This document shows, piece after piece, positions 1 through 5,406 of a stretch of DNA of 5,406 bases (positions are counted from its first letter, which is position 1; the number at the start of each line of letters is the position of its first letter). The stretch spans positions 1 through 5,406 of the forward strand of contig JAVCCD010000186.1 in assembly GCA_030765665.1 (NCBI GenBank), read 5' to 3'. Under the pieces are notes generated by a model that was not told the origin of the DNA, searched no databases, and worked only from the letters and a program-made list of their open reading frames with translations. The DNA is from Candidatus Tenebribacter mawsonii (GTDB lineage: Bacteria > Cloacimonadota > Cloacimonadia > Cloacimonadales > TCS61). The position numbers were made by a program, and so were the translations under genes.

Positions 1-831
1 GAAGTTGTAGAAGCAGAAGGAACTGCAGATGTACCAGTTGGTAAATCAAGAGAAGAGATGGAAGAAGAAATTACTGAGCAGGTAGAATATGCTCAGGAAA
101 TGACTTCAGCTCAATTTGAGCAGGAATTCGGACTCGCCCTTGATGTTGGAGCTGGTATACAAGGTGGAACAGGTACCGGAGATTTTAGTAATGAACTCCT
201 GGAAGTAACAGAAGTTAGTGAAATTGTTGCTCAGGGATCTGGTGGACCAGGAAACGGGACCGGACCAAAAGCAAGACGTGGTGCTTCAGATCTTGATGTA
301 GCCGGTTCTGGCGGATTTGATTTGGAAGGAGCTGGTGATGGCCTCGGTGATCTTGGTGGTCTTGACCTGGGTGGAACTGGTGGTTTTGAAGAAGTTGATA
401 TGGCCAGTCTGGGTGGAGATGTTGGAAGCTATAACATTACCAAAGTTGAGAGTAAAGCTCAATTTACTGCTGTAAAAAAACGCTTTGCCGGAATAAAAAT
501 GGTATCGGAAGGTTCGATCAATGTTAAGCAAACTGTATCTCCTCAAACAAAATCGATCGTTGCTGATATCGATGCAGTTGTATCTACATACAAACCGCAA
601 ATATCAAAGTTGTTTGGTGTAGAATCAATGATGATGGATATGTATGGGACAATTGAGTTCTCACTCATCATTAGTAAAAGTGGTAAAATAGAAGCTGTAG
701 ATATTGAACCAATACAAGGCAGTTATTTTACAGATTCATTCTTATCTAAATGTCGTGAGATAATTAAGAATTGGAAAATTCCTGTTAAAGATGCTATCGG
801 TTACAGCTTCAGAATGAAATTCATGAAGTAA
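1..831 (+). CDS. TonB-like protein with AgmX/PglI-type C-terminal domain (5' end missing)
   Basis: The frame is open from base 1, so the start lies upstream; the ATG at 58 is probably internal, since the 19 codons before it have the same acidic composition. The visible 276 residues fall into three parts. Residues 1-49 are acidic. Residues 50-143 are a low-complexity linker with 29 glycines in 94 residues plus many Asp, Leu and Thr. From about residue 184 to the end is a folded domain with the pattern of the AgmX/PglI C-terminal domain: a helix with YKPQI, then GTIEFSLIISKSGKIEAVDI, then KCREIIKNWKIP. In that family the domain resembles TonB C-termini and usually belongs to periplasm-spanning proteins that work with ExbB/ExbD-type motors. 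An N-terminal membrane anchor is expected upstream but is not visible. TonB linkers are normally Pro-rich; this one is Gly/Asp-rich. The domain assignment is fairly sure, but the transported substrate or partner is unknown. A strong terminator follows 12 nt after the stop, so this is the last gene of its transcript. Confidence 0.8.
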   Translation, partial: EVVEAEGTADVPVGKSREEMEEEITEQVEYAQEMTSAQFEQEFGLALDVGAGIQGGTGTGDFSNELLEVTEVSEIVAQGSGGPGNGTGPKARRGASDLDVAGSGGFDLEGAGDGLGDLGGLDLGGTGGFEEVDMASLGGDVGSYNITKVESKAQFTAVKKRFAGIKMVSEGSINVKQTVSPQTKSIVADIDAVVSTYKPQISKLFGVESMMMDMYGTIEFSLIISKSGKIEAVDIEPIQGSYFTDSFLSKCREIIKNWKIPVKDAIGYSFRMKFMK

Positions 832-843
832 AAAATCATATTT

Positions 844-877
844 AACAGCCCTTCTCAAGCAGGAGGGCTGTTTTTTT
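844..877 (+). terminator. Strong Rho-independent terminator
   Basis: AACAGCCCT (844-852) pairs perfectly with AGGGCTGTT (864-872). The stem can extend inward by three more pairs, one of them a G-T wobble, leaving the 5-nt loop CAAGC (856-860). A run of seven T follows at 871-877. It sits 12 nt after the stop of the TonB-like gene and should end that transcript. The 3' arm contains AGGAGGG (861-867), the only strong Shine-Dalgarno-like sequence upstream of priA, but it is 16 nt from the priA ATG and would be hidden in the stem. Confidence 0.9.
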
Positions 878-883
878 ATAACT

Positions 884-3271
884 ATGAAATATTTTGAAAT
901 CGCACTTCCAATTAATGTTACAAAACTATACATTTATAAAAATAAAGCAGAAATATCCCCTGGCTGCAGGGTGCTCGTTTCCTTTAATAATACTTTTCAC
1001 ACAGGTATTATCTGGGAGGAGACACAAGATATTAATGAAAATATTAAATATAAAGAGATACTGGAAATCATTGATGACAAACCGAAGATTTCATCTGAAC
1101 TCTTAAAATTAGCTTTGTGGATCAGTAAGTACTATCAATGCAGTTTAGGACAATCCCTTTCAGCAATGCTCCCCTCAGCTTTTAATATACAATTGCAAAG
1201 AAAAGTTAGATTAAATAATAACAACAGTTCAAATTTCGAAAATGAAACAGCACAAAAAATTTTAAAAGAACTTAATAATGATTGGCTCGATATCAATAAA
1301 TTAAAAGAGAAACTAAAAGCTAAAACCTCTGAATTTAACTCTGCTTTAGAAGATCTTGAAAATAATGAAATTGTTGAGATCCAGAGAGTATTTGATGAGA
1401 AGATAAAGCAGAAAATTGCAAATTTTGTTAAGCTGCTTCCTATTGAAACAATCCCAAAACTTACCTCCAAACAATCAGAAGCTTATGAATACATGAAGGG
1501 TATTTCTAATGATTTCCCTCTTGCTAAGATCGCTGCCAAATACAGTTATTCAATTGTAAAAACTCTCCGAGCAAAGGGACTTCTGATAATAGAACCTCGA
1601 GAAGTGAAAAATATATATTTTACATTTCCTCAAAAACGTATTCAGAAAAGTATAAAGCTAACATCAGAACAGCAAAACGCGATAAGTTCTGTCAATGAAG
1701 TTATAAAAAAGGATAAATTTCATACTTTCCTGCTTTTTGGAATAACTGGCAGTGGTAAAACTGAAGTATATATTGAAACAATAAAAAGTGTTTTAAAAAA
1801 GAAAAAAACAGCTTTAATGCTGGTTCCGGAAATTGCTCTAACACCTCAAATGGTGGATAGATTTTTCAATGCATTTGGCGAAGATATCGCAATTTTACAT
1901 AGTCACTTGAATGATCGTCAAAGATGGGAACAGTGGAATAAAATTAAATCTGGTAAAAGTAAAATTGTTATCGGGGCACGCAGTGCGATTTTCGCGCCAC
2001 TTGATAATCTGGGTATCATCATTGTTGATGAGGAGCATGAAACGACCTATAAACAGGAGAATACTCCACGTTATAATGGGCGAGACCTTTCGATCCTGCG
2101 AGCTAAAATGAATAATGCTGTTGTTATCTTAGGCAGTGCAACACCCTCTCTGGAAAGTTGGAATAATGTAAAAACCGGTAAATTCACACAACTATTGTTA
2201 TCACAACGTCCACTCTCTTATGAACTTCCTACGGTTAAAATTGTTGATATGAAGCAGGAGAAGGATCCAAAATTACTTCTTTCAGAAAATTTGAAGCAGA
2301 AAATTGAAGAGAAGCTTGAGTATAAACAGCAAATTATTTTGCTGCAAAACAGAAGAGGTCATTCATCTTTTATACAATGTATCTCCTGTGGAAAACTATT
2401 TGAATGTCCCAATTGCGATATTTCTTTGAAATATCATAGCAGTTCACAGGAACTTATCTGCCATTATTGCGGTAGTAAAACTCACATGCCAAGAAAGTGC
2501 CCAGAATGCGGAAGCTATATGTTTTCATTTGGGGCATCAGGAACACAAGATATCGAGAAGCAGTTGAAGATATTATTTCCCAATGCCAGGATCTTAAGAA
2601 TGGATTCTGATAGTGCTGGAAAAAAAGATAGCTATGACTCTATGTTCACAAGAATGCGGGAGGGATCTGTTGATATCTTATTAGGAACGCAGATGATCGC
2701 CAAGGGTTTAGATTTTGAAAATGTGACTTTAGTCGGTGTTATCTCAGCTGATATTGGGCTAAATGTTCCGGATTTTAGAGCTGCTGAAAGAACTTTTCAA
2801 CTTCTCACACAGGTGGCAGGTAGATCGGGTAGAGGTGAAAAGCCGGGTGAAGTAATAATTCAAACCTACAATCCAGAACACTATTCCATTACAACTGCTC
2901 TTAAACAGGATTTTGTGAGTTTTGCCAAAATGGAGCTGGACATGCGCCAACACTTAAAATATCCACCTGAATTTAAATTGGCACGATTTGTATTTTCCCA
3001 TAAAAATGAAAAATATTTAAAGGATCAAATAAATAAAAATACTAAAATTATTAACGAATTAAAGGTTATCTTTAAACCAGAACAACTGAGTATTTTAGGA
3101 CCAATAGAAACACCAATTGCCCGAATGCAGAATAATTATCGCTTTCATCTCATTCTCAAAGCTGATAGTGTGAACACTATCTCTTCAGCGGTAAATTATG
3201 TAAAAAAAAATATAAAGATTGGCAGCACAATAAAACAATTGATAGATATAGACCCGTACAGTTTGATGTGA
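884..3271 (+). CDS. priA: Primosomal protein N' (replication restart helicase PriA)
   Basis: PriA is a superfamily 2 3'-to-5' DNA helicase that recognises abandoned replication forks and starts reloading of the replicative helicase. The 795 residues show the full family order. An N-terminal 3'-DNA-end binding domain (about 1-100) contains YFEIALPINVTKLY and PGCRVLVSF. A winged-helix region (about 115-245) follows. Helicase lobe 1 has Walker A GITGSGKT (286-293), DEEH (382-385) and GSATPSLE (417-424). Lobe 2 holds the zinc-binding insert with eight cysteines (499, 502, 508, 511, 526, 529, 539, 542), then GTQMIAKGLDFENV (from 601) and QVAGRSGRG (643-651). The C-terminal domain runs from about 700. 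No key residue is missing. It is slightly longer than the E. coli protein (732) and close to Gram-positive versions (about 805); part of the extra length is an Asn/Ser-rich stretch at 111-117. The start at 884 fits the family N-terminus, and no in-frame ATG, GTG or TTG lies between the terminator and it. There is no properly spaced Shine-Dalgarno. Expression must come from terminator read-through or an unrecognised nearby promoter. Confidence 0.97.
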   Translation: MKYFEIALPINVTKLYIYKNKAEISPGCRVLVSFNNTFHTGIIWEETQDINENIKYKEILEIIDDKPKISSELLKLALWISKYYQCSLGQSLSAMLPSAFNIQLQRKVRLNNNNSSNFENETAQKILKELNNDWLDINKLKEKLKAKTSEFNSALEDLENNEIVEIQRVFDEKIKQKIANFVKLLPIETIPKLTSKQSEAYEYMKGISNDFPLAKIAAKYSYSIVKTLRAKGLLIIEPREVKNIYFTFPQKRIQKSIKLTSEQQNAISSVNEVIKKDKFHTFLLFGITGSGKTEVYIETIKSVLKKKKTALMLVPEIALTPQMVDRFFNAFGEDIAILHSHLNDRQRWEQWNKIKSGKSKIVIGARSAIFAPLDNLGIIIVDEEHETTYKQENTPRYNGRDLSILRAKMNNAVVILGSATPSLESWNNVKTGKFTQLLLSQRPLSYELPTVKIVDMKQEKDPKLLLSENLKQKIEEKLEYKQQIILLQNRRGHSSFIQCISCGKLFECPNCDISLKYHSSSQELICHYCGSKTHMPRKCPECGSYMFSFGASGTQDIEKQLKILFPNARILRMDSDSAGKKDSYDSMFTRMREGSVDILLGTQMIAKGLDFENVTLVGVISADIGLNVPDFRAAERTFQLLTQVAGRSGRGEKPGEVIIQTYNPEHYSITTALKQDFVSFAKMELDMRQHLKYPPEFKLARFVFSHKNEKYLKDQINKNTKIINELKVIFKPEQLSILGPIETPIARMQNNYRFHLILKADSVNTISSAVNYVKKNIKIGSTIKQLIDIDPYSLM

Positions 3272-3284
3272 TTCGCATCTTTTT
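3265..3284 (+). terminator. Possible weak terminator overlapping the priA stop
   Basis: GATGTG (3265-3270) can pair with CGCATC (3274-3279), with one T-G wobble and a 3-nt loop, and is followed by five T (3280-3284). The hairpin includes the priA stop codon (3269-3271). The stem is short, so it may only terminate partly. Translating ribosomes reaching the stop would also melt it. It is the best candidate for ending the priA transcript. Confidence 0.4.
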
Positions 3285-3285
3285 A

Positions 3286-3332
3286 CTAACTCAATGTCAG
3301 ATACATTTTCTATTCCAACTAAGATGAGTTAG
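3286..3332 (+). repeat. Inverted repeat 1 in the priA-dehydrogenase gap
   Basis: CTAACTCA (3286-3293) and TGAGTTAG (3325-3332) are exact 8-bp inverted copies separated by 31 nt. The stem is AT-rich and the loop long, so a stable RNA hairpin is doubtful. It could instead be a split binding site or a chance match. It is listed because two further inverted repeats follow in the same 212-nt gap. Confidence 0.35.
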
Positions 3333-3357
3333 ATAAAGGCAGATGGGTAATAATAAA

Positions 3358-3393
3358 TTGACTTAATGAGGTTACCAAAAAAAAATGAGTCAA
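3358..3393 (+). repeat. Inverted repeat 2, with a possible promoter
   Basis: TTGACT (3358-3363) is the exact inverse of AGTCAA (3388-3393). One T-G wobble and one T-A pair could extend it inward, and the loop contains nine consecutive A (3377-3385). TTGACT also matches a sigma-70 -35 box at 5 of 6 positions, and 17 nt later AAAAAT (3381-3386) matches a -10 box at 4 of 6. This is a possible but weak promoter for the downstream dehydrogenase; the whole region is AT-rich, so chance matches are likely. Confidence 0.3.
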
Positions 3394-3410
3394 GTTCACT
3401 TAGCTGTTGC

Positions 3411-3445
3411 ATTAACAAGCATCAGCTGGTTTGCTTGATGTTAAT
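3411..3445 (+). repeat. Inverted repeat 3: bulged hairpin before the dehydrogenase gene
   Basis: ATTAACAAGCA (3411-3421) pairs with TGCTTG (3432-3437) and TTAAT (3441-3445), giving 11 base pairs interrupted by a 3-nt bulge (3438-3440) around a 10-nt loop. No T-tract follows on the + strand, so it does not look like an intrinsic terminator. It lies 38 nt before the dehydrogenase ATG, where it could act as a 5'-UTR structure or an operator. Its role is unknown. Confidence 0.45.
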
Positions 3446-3474
3446 TAAAAGATAGAAAAATTGATATAAAATCT

Positions 3475-3482
3475 GGGGGAAG
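3475..3482 (+). promoter_or_regulatory. Ribosome binding site of the acyl-CoA dehydrogenase
   Basis: GGGGGAAG lies directly before the ATG at 3484, a G-rich Shine-Dalgarno variant with close spacing. It fixes the start. It also stands out in this window, because neither priA nor queH has a comparable well-spaced site. This suggests the dehydrogenase is translated more strongly than its neighbours. Confidence 0.7.
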
Positions 3483-3483
3483 A

Positions 3484-4629
3484 ATGGATTATTTGTTCAC
3501 TGAAGATCAATTAGAAATAAGAGAAGTAGCTCGGAAGGTTGCCGAAGAGAAGATTAAACCGGTAAGAGCAAAATATGATGAAGGACACGAATTTCCTTGG
3601 GAGATCGTCGAAGTTTTTAAACAAACAGATCTTTTTGCAGTGCTAGTACCTGAAGAGTATGACGGCATCAGCGGTAAAGTGGAAGATGTTGCAATAATCA
3701 CAGAAGAGTTTAGTCGGGTTTGTGGTGGAATTGGCCTGGCGCTGGGTGGCTCTGGATTGGGAATGTATCCAATTCTCATATCAGGTAGCGAAGAACAGAA
3801 GCAGAAATGGTTACCACTAATAGCAAATGGAGAAAAACTGGCAGCTTTTGCTTTAACAGAGGCTAATGCCGGATCAGATGCCGGTGGTATGGAAACTACA
3901 GCTGTTAGAGATGGTGATCATTATATTCTTAACGGAACAAAACAGTGGATTACAAATGGTGGAGAAGCTGATATTTACACAGTTTTTGTGCTTACCAATA
4001 AATCAAAGGGTGCACGTGGAGCATCTTGTATAATTGTAGAAAAAGGTACTGAAGGTTTTTCATTTGGAAAGCAGGAAGATAAAATGGGTATTCGAGGTTC
4101 AATGACAAGAGAACTGATCTTTGATGATTGTAGAGTACCAGTAGAAAACCTTGTGGGTCGTGAAGGAACAGGTTTTATGATTGCGATGAAAACGTTAGAT
4201 AAATCACGCCCAATGGTAGCAGCACAGGCTGTAGGAATTGCTCAAGGAGCATATGAAGAAGCTGCAAAATATGCGAAACAGCGTATTCAGTTTGGGAAAC
4301 CCATCTCAGCTTTTCAGGGTGTTCAATTCATGCTAGCTGATATGGCAACACAAATTGAAGCAGCCAGAGCGTTGGTTATTGCAACAGCCAGAATGATCGA
4401 TTCAGGTGCAAAAAAATATACTAAAGAATCAGCAATGTGCAAAGTTTTCGCCTCAGATATGGCAATGAAAGTAACTACGGATGCAGTTCAGATCTTAGGT
4501 GGCTATGGTTATATGAAAGAATATCCGGTAGAAAAAATGATGCGCGATGCTAAAATAACTCAGATCTATGAAGGAACAAATCAAGTTCAGCGTAGTGTGA
4601 TAGCCTCTAACCTTCTAAAGGAATTTTAA
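3484..4629 (+). CDS. Acyl-CoA dehydrogenase, short-chain/butyryl-CoA dehydrogenase type
   Basis: This soluble FAD flavoenzyme oxidises acyl-CoA to 2-enoyl-CoA, or runs in reverse in butyrate-type fermentations, exchanging electrons with electron-transfer flavoprotein (ETF). The 381 residues match the usual length of about 380. The N-terminal helical domain spans about 1-118. The first family signature, ALTEANAGSDAGG, is at 123-135, followed by the FAD-contacting QWITNGG at 154-160. The middle beta domain reaches about 230, and RIQFGKPISAFQ lies at 267-278. The second signature, from QILGGYGY to RD, spans 336-355. The catalytic base is Glu363 in YEGTNQVQR, the position used by short- and medium-chain enzymes and by bacterial butyryl-CoA dehydrogenases, unlike isovaleryl-CoA dehydrogenase. 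The exact substrate cannot be read from sequence alone; butyryl-CoA, a branched-chain or another short acyl-CoA are all possible. No etfA/etfB, thiolase or crotonase gene is in the window, so its electron partner is encoded elsewhere. The start is fixed by the G-rich ribosome binding site. Confidence 0.95.
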   Translation: MDYLFTEDQLEIREVARKVAEEKIKPVRAKYDEGHEFPWEIVEVFKQTDLFAVLVPEEYDGISGKVEDVAIITEEFSRVCGGIGLALGGSGLGMYPILISGSEEQKQKWLPLIANGEKLAAFALTEANAGSDAGGMETTAVRDGDHYILNGTKQWITNGGEADIYTVFVLTNKSKGARGASCIIVEKGTEGFSFGKQEDKMGIRGSMTRELIFDDCRVPVENLVGREGTGFMIAMKTLDKSRPMVAAQAVGIAQGAYEEAAKYAKQRIQFGKPISAFQGVQFMLADMATQIEAARALVIATARMIDSGAKKYTKESAMCKVFASDMAMKVTTDAVQILGGYGYMKEYPVEKMMRDAKITQIYEGTNQVQRSVIASNLLKEF

Positions 4630-4643
4630 GCAGTAATTAGAGT

Positions 4644-5171
4644 ATGAAATTACTAGTTCATATTTGTTGTGCGCCGTGTTTCGCGGCGCCTTATTTTCAT
4701 TTGAAAGACGAAGGCCATGAAATACATGGATTCTGGTATAATCATAATATACATCCCTTTACAGAATATAAAAAGCGCTTGGGATCTTTACAGGAATTTG
4801 CGGAAAAAGAAAAATTTCCTTTAATCGTAAAAGATGAATATGAACTGGATAAATTCTTAAGAAAAGCAGCTTTCAGAGAACAAGAGCGGTGCAGGAGTTG
4901 TTATTATGAGCGCTTGAAATTTGCTGCTATAATTGCTAAAAGAGGTAATTTTGATGCTTTTACTACAACCCTGCTCTATAGTAAATTCCAAAAGCATGAG
5001 CTCATAAAAGAAATTGGTGAATCACTTGCTAAAGAATACGGGATTAAATTTTATTACCGTGATTTTAGAGAATATTGGAAAGAAGGTATAAATATCTCCA
5101 AAGAAAAAGAGATGTACCGACAGCAATATTGCGGTTGCATTTATAGTGAGCGTGATAGATATTATAAGTGA
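4644..5171 (+). CDS. queH: Epoxyqueuosine reductase QueH (formerly DUF208)
   Basis: QueH performs the last step of queuosine synthesis, reducing epoxyqueuosine to queuosine in the wobble position of tRNAs with GUN anticodons. It is a non-homologous replacement for cobalamin-dependent QueG. The 175 residues begin with the family hallmark LVHICCAPC (Cys8, Cys9, Cys12). Then come FWYNHNIHPFTEYKKRL (30-46), RCRSCYYERL with Cys83 and Cys86, FTTTLLYSKFQKHE (106-119), and the C-terminal QQYCGCIYSE with Cys163 and Cys165. Family members bind a 4Fe-4S cluster and a further iron through such conserved cysteines; which cysteine binds which metal here is not assigned. All expected motifs are present and the length fits. 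The start at 4644 is the only one that keeps the N-terminal motif. Its Shine-Dalgarno is poor (GAG is one base from the ATG). Only 14 nt separate it from the dehydrogenase stop, so co-transcription and perhaps translational coupling are likely. No other queuosine gene (queA, tgt, queC-F) is nearby. Confidence 0.93.
   Translation: MKLLVHICCAPCFAAPYFHLKDEGHEIHGFWYNHNIHPFTEYKKRLGSLQEFAEKEKFPLIVKDEYELDKFLRKAAFREQERCRSCYYERLKFAAIIAKRGNFDAFTTTLLYSKFQKHELIKEIGESLAKEYGIKFYYRDFREYWKEGINISKEKEMYRQQYCGCIYSERDRYYK
4671..4689 (+). other. GC-only hairpin inside the start of queH
   Basis: GCGCCG (4671-4676) pairs perfectly with CGGCGC (4684-4689) around a 7-nt loop, a 6-bp all-G/C stem in an otherwise AT-rich gene, beginning 27 nt after the first base of the ATG. 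The bases encode the Cys-Ala-Pro-Cys-Phe-Ala-Ala part of the metal-binding motif, so some G+C is forced by the amino acids, but third positions are also G or C here. It could slow early translation. Confidence 0.45.
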
Positions 5172-5172
5172 T

Positions 5173-5200
5173 GAGTTTTGAGTGTTGAATTGTAAGTTAT
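5173..5200 (+). repeat. Degenerate 7-nt tandem repeat after queH
   Basis: Directly after the queH stop, four consecutive heptamers read GAGTTTT, GAGTGTT, GAATTGT and AAGTTAT, all of the general form purine-A-purine-T followed by mostly T/G. The periodicity is clear in the first two units and decays afterwards. The tract ends exactly where the first CGTCAT repeat arm begins. Function is unknown; no terminator hairpin is seen here. Confidence 0.35.
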
Positions 5201-5336
5201 CGTCATCCTGAGCTCGTGTCATCCAGAGCGAAGAGGGAAGAGTCTACAGCACTCCAGATTCTTCGAGGGGAAAGCAGGGAGAGTCTCTCAGAAAGACGGA
5301 GTGTCAATATGAGGTTTAATTTATCGTCATTCTGAC
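5197..5336. repeat. Cluster of CGTCATYCTGAG repeat arms in both orientations
   Basis: Four copies of a 12-nt arm occur: CGTCATCCTGAG (5201-5212), TGTCATCCAGAG (5217-5228, 10 of 12 identical), CTCAGAAAGACG (5287-5298, the inverted form, 10 of 12) and CGTCATTCTGAC (5325-5336, 10 of 12). With flanks, TTATCGTCATYCTGA is shared at 14 of 15 positions between 5197-5211 and 5321-5335. Between the arms, AGAGTCT recurs at 5239-5245 and 5280-5286 with AGATTCT at 5256-5262, and CGAAGA (5229-5234) is inverted as TCTTCG (5260-5265). Such imperfect palindromes starting with GTCATYCTGAG are, from general knowledge, a common dispersed intergenic repeat in several bacterial phyla. This looks like a decayed, perhaps nested, copy. 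It encodes no recognisable protein. Confidence 0.6.
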
Positions 5337-5406
5337 GTCCCTTTTACGTTGCTCTTTTAAGGAAGAATAGACAAAGTATCTCATAAAATTCCTGTCTCTT
5401 CGTTAA
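5337..5406. other. Non-coding tail, nothing recognisable
   Basis: Together with the repeats before it, this completes a gene-free stretch of 235 nt from the queH stop to the window edge. It is AT-rich. I see no start codon with a ribosome binding site, no terminator hairpin with a T-tract and no RNA gene. Any following gene starts beyond the window. Confidence 0.5.

Noticed and set aside
58..60. ATG at 58 as the true start of the first gene
   Set aside because: The frame continues open to base 1 with the same acidic composition, and no ribosome binding site or membrane anchor is seen; the gene is better read as cut by the window edge.
286..600. Open frame on the - strand inside the TonB-like gene
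   Set aside because: It is fully antisense to a gene with a recognised domain, has no family features, and arises from codon bias.
1135..1470. Open frame on the - strand inside priA
   Set aside because: Antisense to the winged-helix region of a well-supported priA; Ser/Phe/Leu-rich composition typical of a reverse-strand shadow.
3465..3472. TATAAAAT as the -10 box of the dehydrogenase promoter
   Set aside because: Transcription would begin near 3477, inside the ribosome binding site at 3475-3482, and there is no -35 box at the right distance.
3507..3779. Open frame on the - strand inside the acyl-CoA dehydrogenase gene
   Set aside because: Antisense to a clearly conserved domain, with Ser/Thr/Pro-rich shadow composition and no recognised motif.
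5022..5222. Open frame on the - strand overlapping the end of queH and the repeats
   Set aside because: Mostly antisense to queH and running into repeats; no start signal and no recognisable product.
5197..5336. CRISPR array
   Set aside because: The repeats are short, imperfect, irregularly spaced and in both orientations; there are no cas genes.

Overview
This AT-rich window (roughly one third G+C by eye) carries four protein genes, all on the + strand: the 3' part of a TonB-like envelope protein, a complete primosomal helicase gene (priA), a complete short-chain-type acyl-CoA dehydrogenase gene, and a complete epoxyqueuosine reductase gene of the QueH type. The tail is a non-coding, repeat-rich stretch. 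The standard genetic code fits throughout, and I see no rRNA, tRNA, CRISPR array, transposase or phage gene.

Organism: an AgmX/PglI-type C-terminal domain implies a diderm bacterium. Low G+C, the iron-sulfur QueH enzyme, an acyl-CoA dehydrogenase of the butyryl-CoA dehydrogenase class and dispersed CGTCATYCTGAG-type intergenic repeats would suit an anaerobic member of the FCB superphylum, for example Candidatus Cloacimonadota. This placement is an inference from gene content and style, with no marker gene to settle it.

Layout: bases 1-831 hold the partial TonB-like gene, closed by a strong intrinsic terminator at 844-877. priA (884-3271) starts only 6 nt after the T-tract, so its promoter and ribosome binding site are not obvious. 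A weak hairpin followed by five T overlaps the priA stop. The 212-nt gap 3272-3483 contains three successive inverted repeats, a possible promoter and a possible 17-codon leader ORF. The acyl-CoA dehydrogenase (3484-4629) has a clear G-rich ribosome binding site, and queH (4644-5171) follows after 14 nt, probably as a co-transcribed second cistron. Bases 5172-5406 hold no gene: first a degenerate 7-nt-periodic tract, then a cluster of short repeats in both orientations.

The genes do not form one obvious pathway. They serve envelope energy transduction, replication restart, acyl-CoA oxidation or reduction, and tRNA queuosine synthesis. All the proteins fall in known families and I find no convincing new multi-gene system. 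The observations most worth a second look are regulatory or repetitive: the terminator abutting priA, the structured leader before the dehydrogenase, and the repeat cluster after queH.
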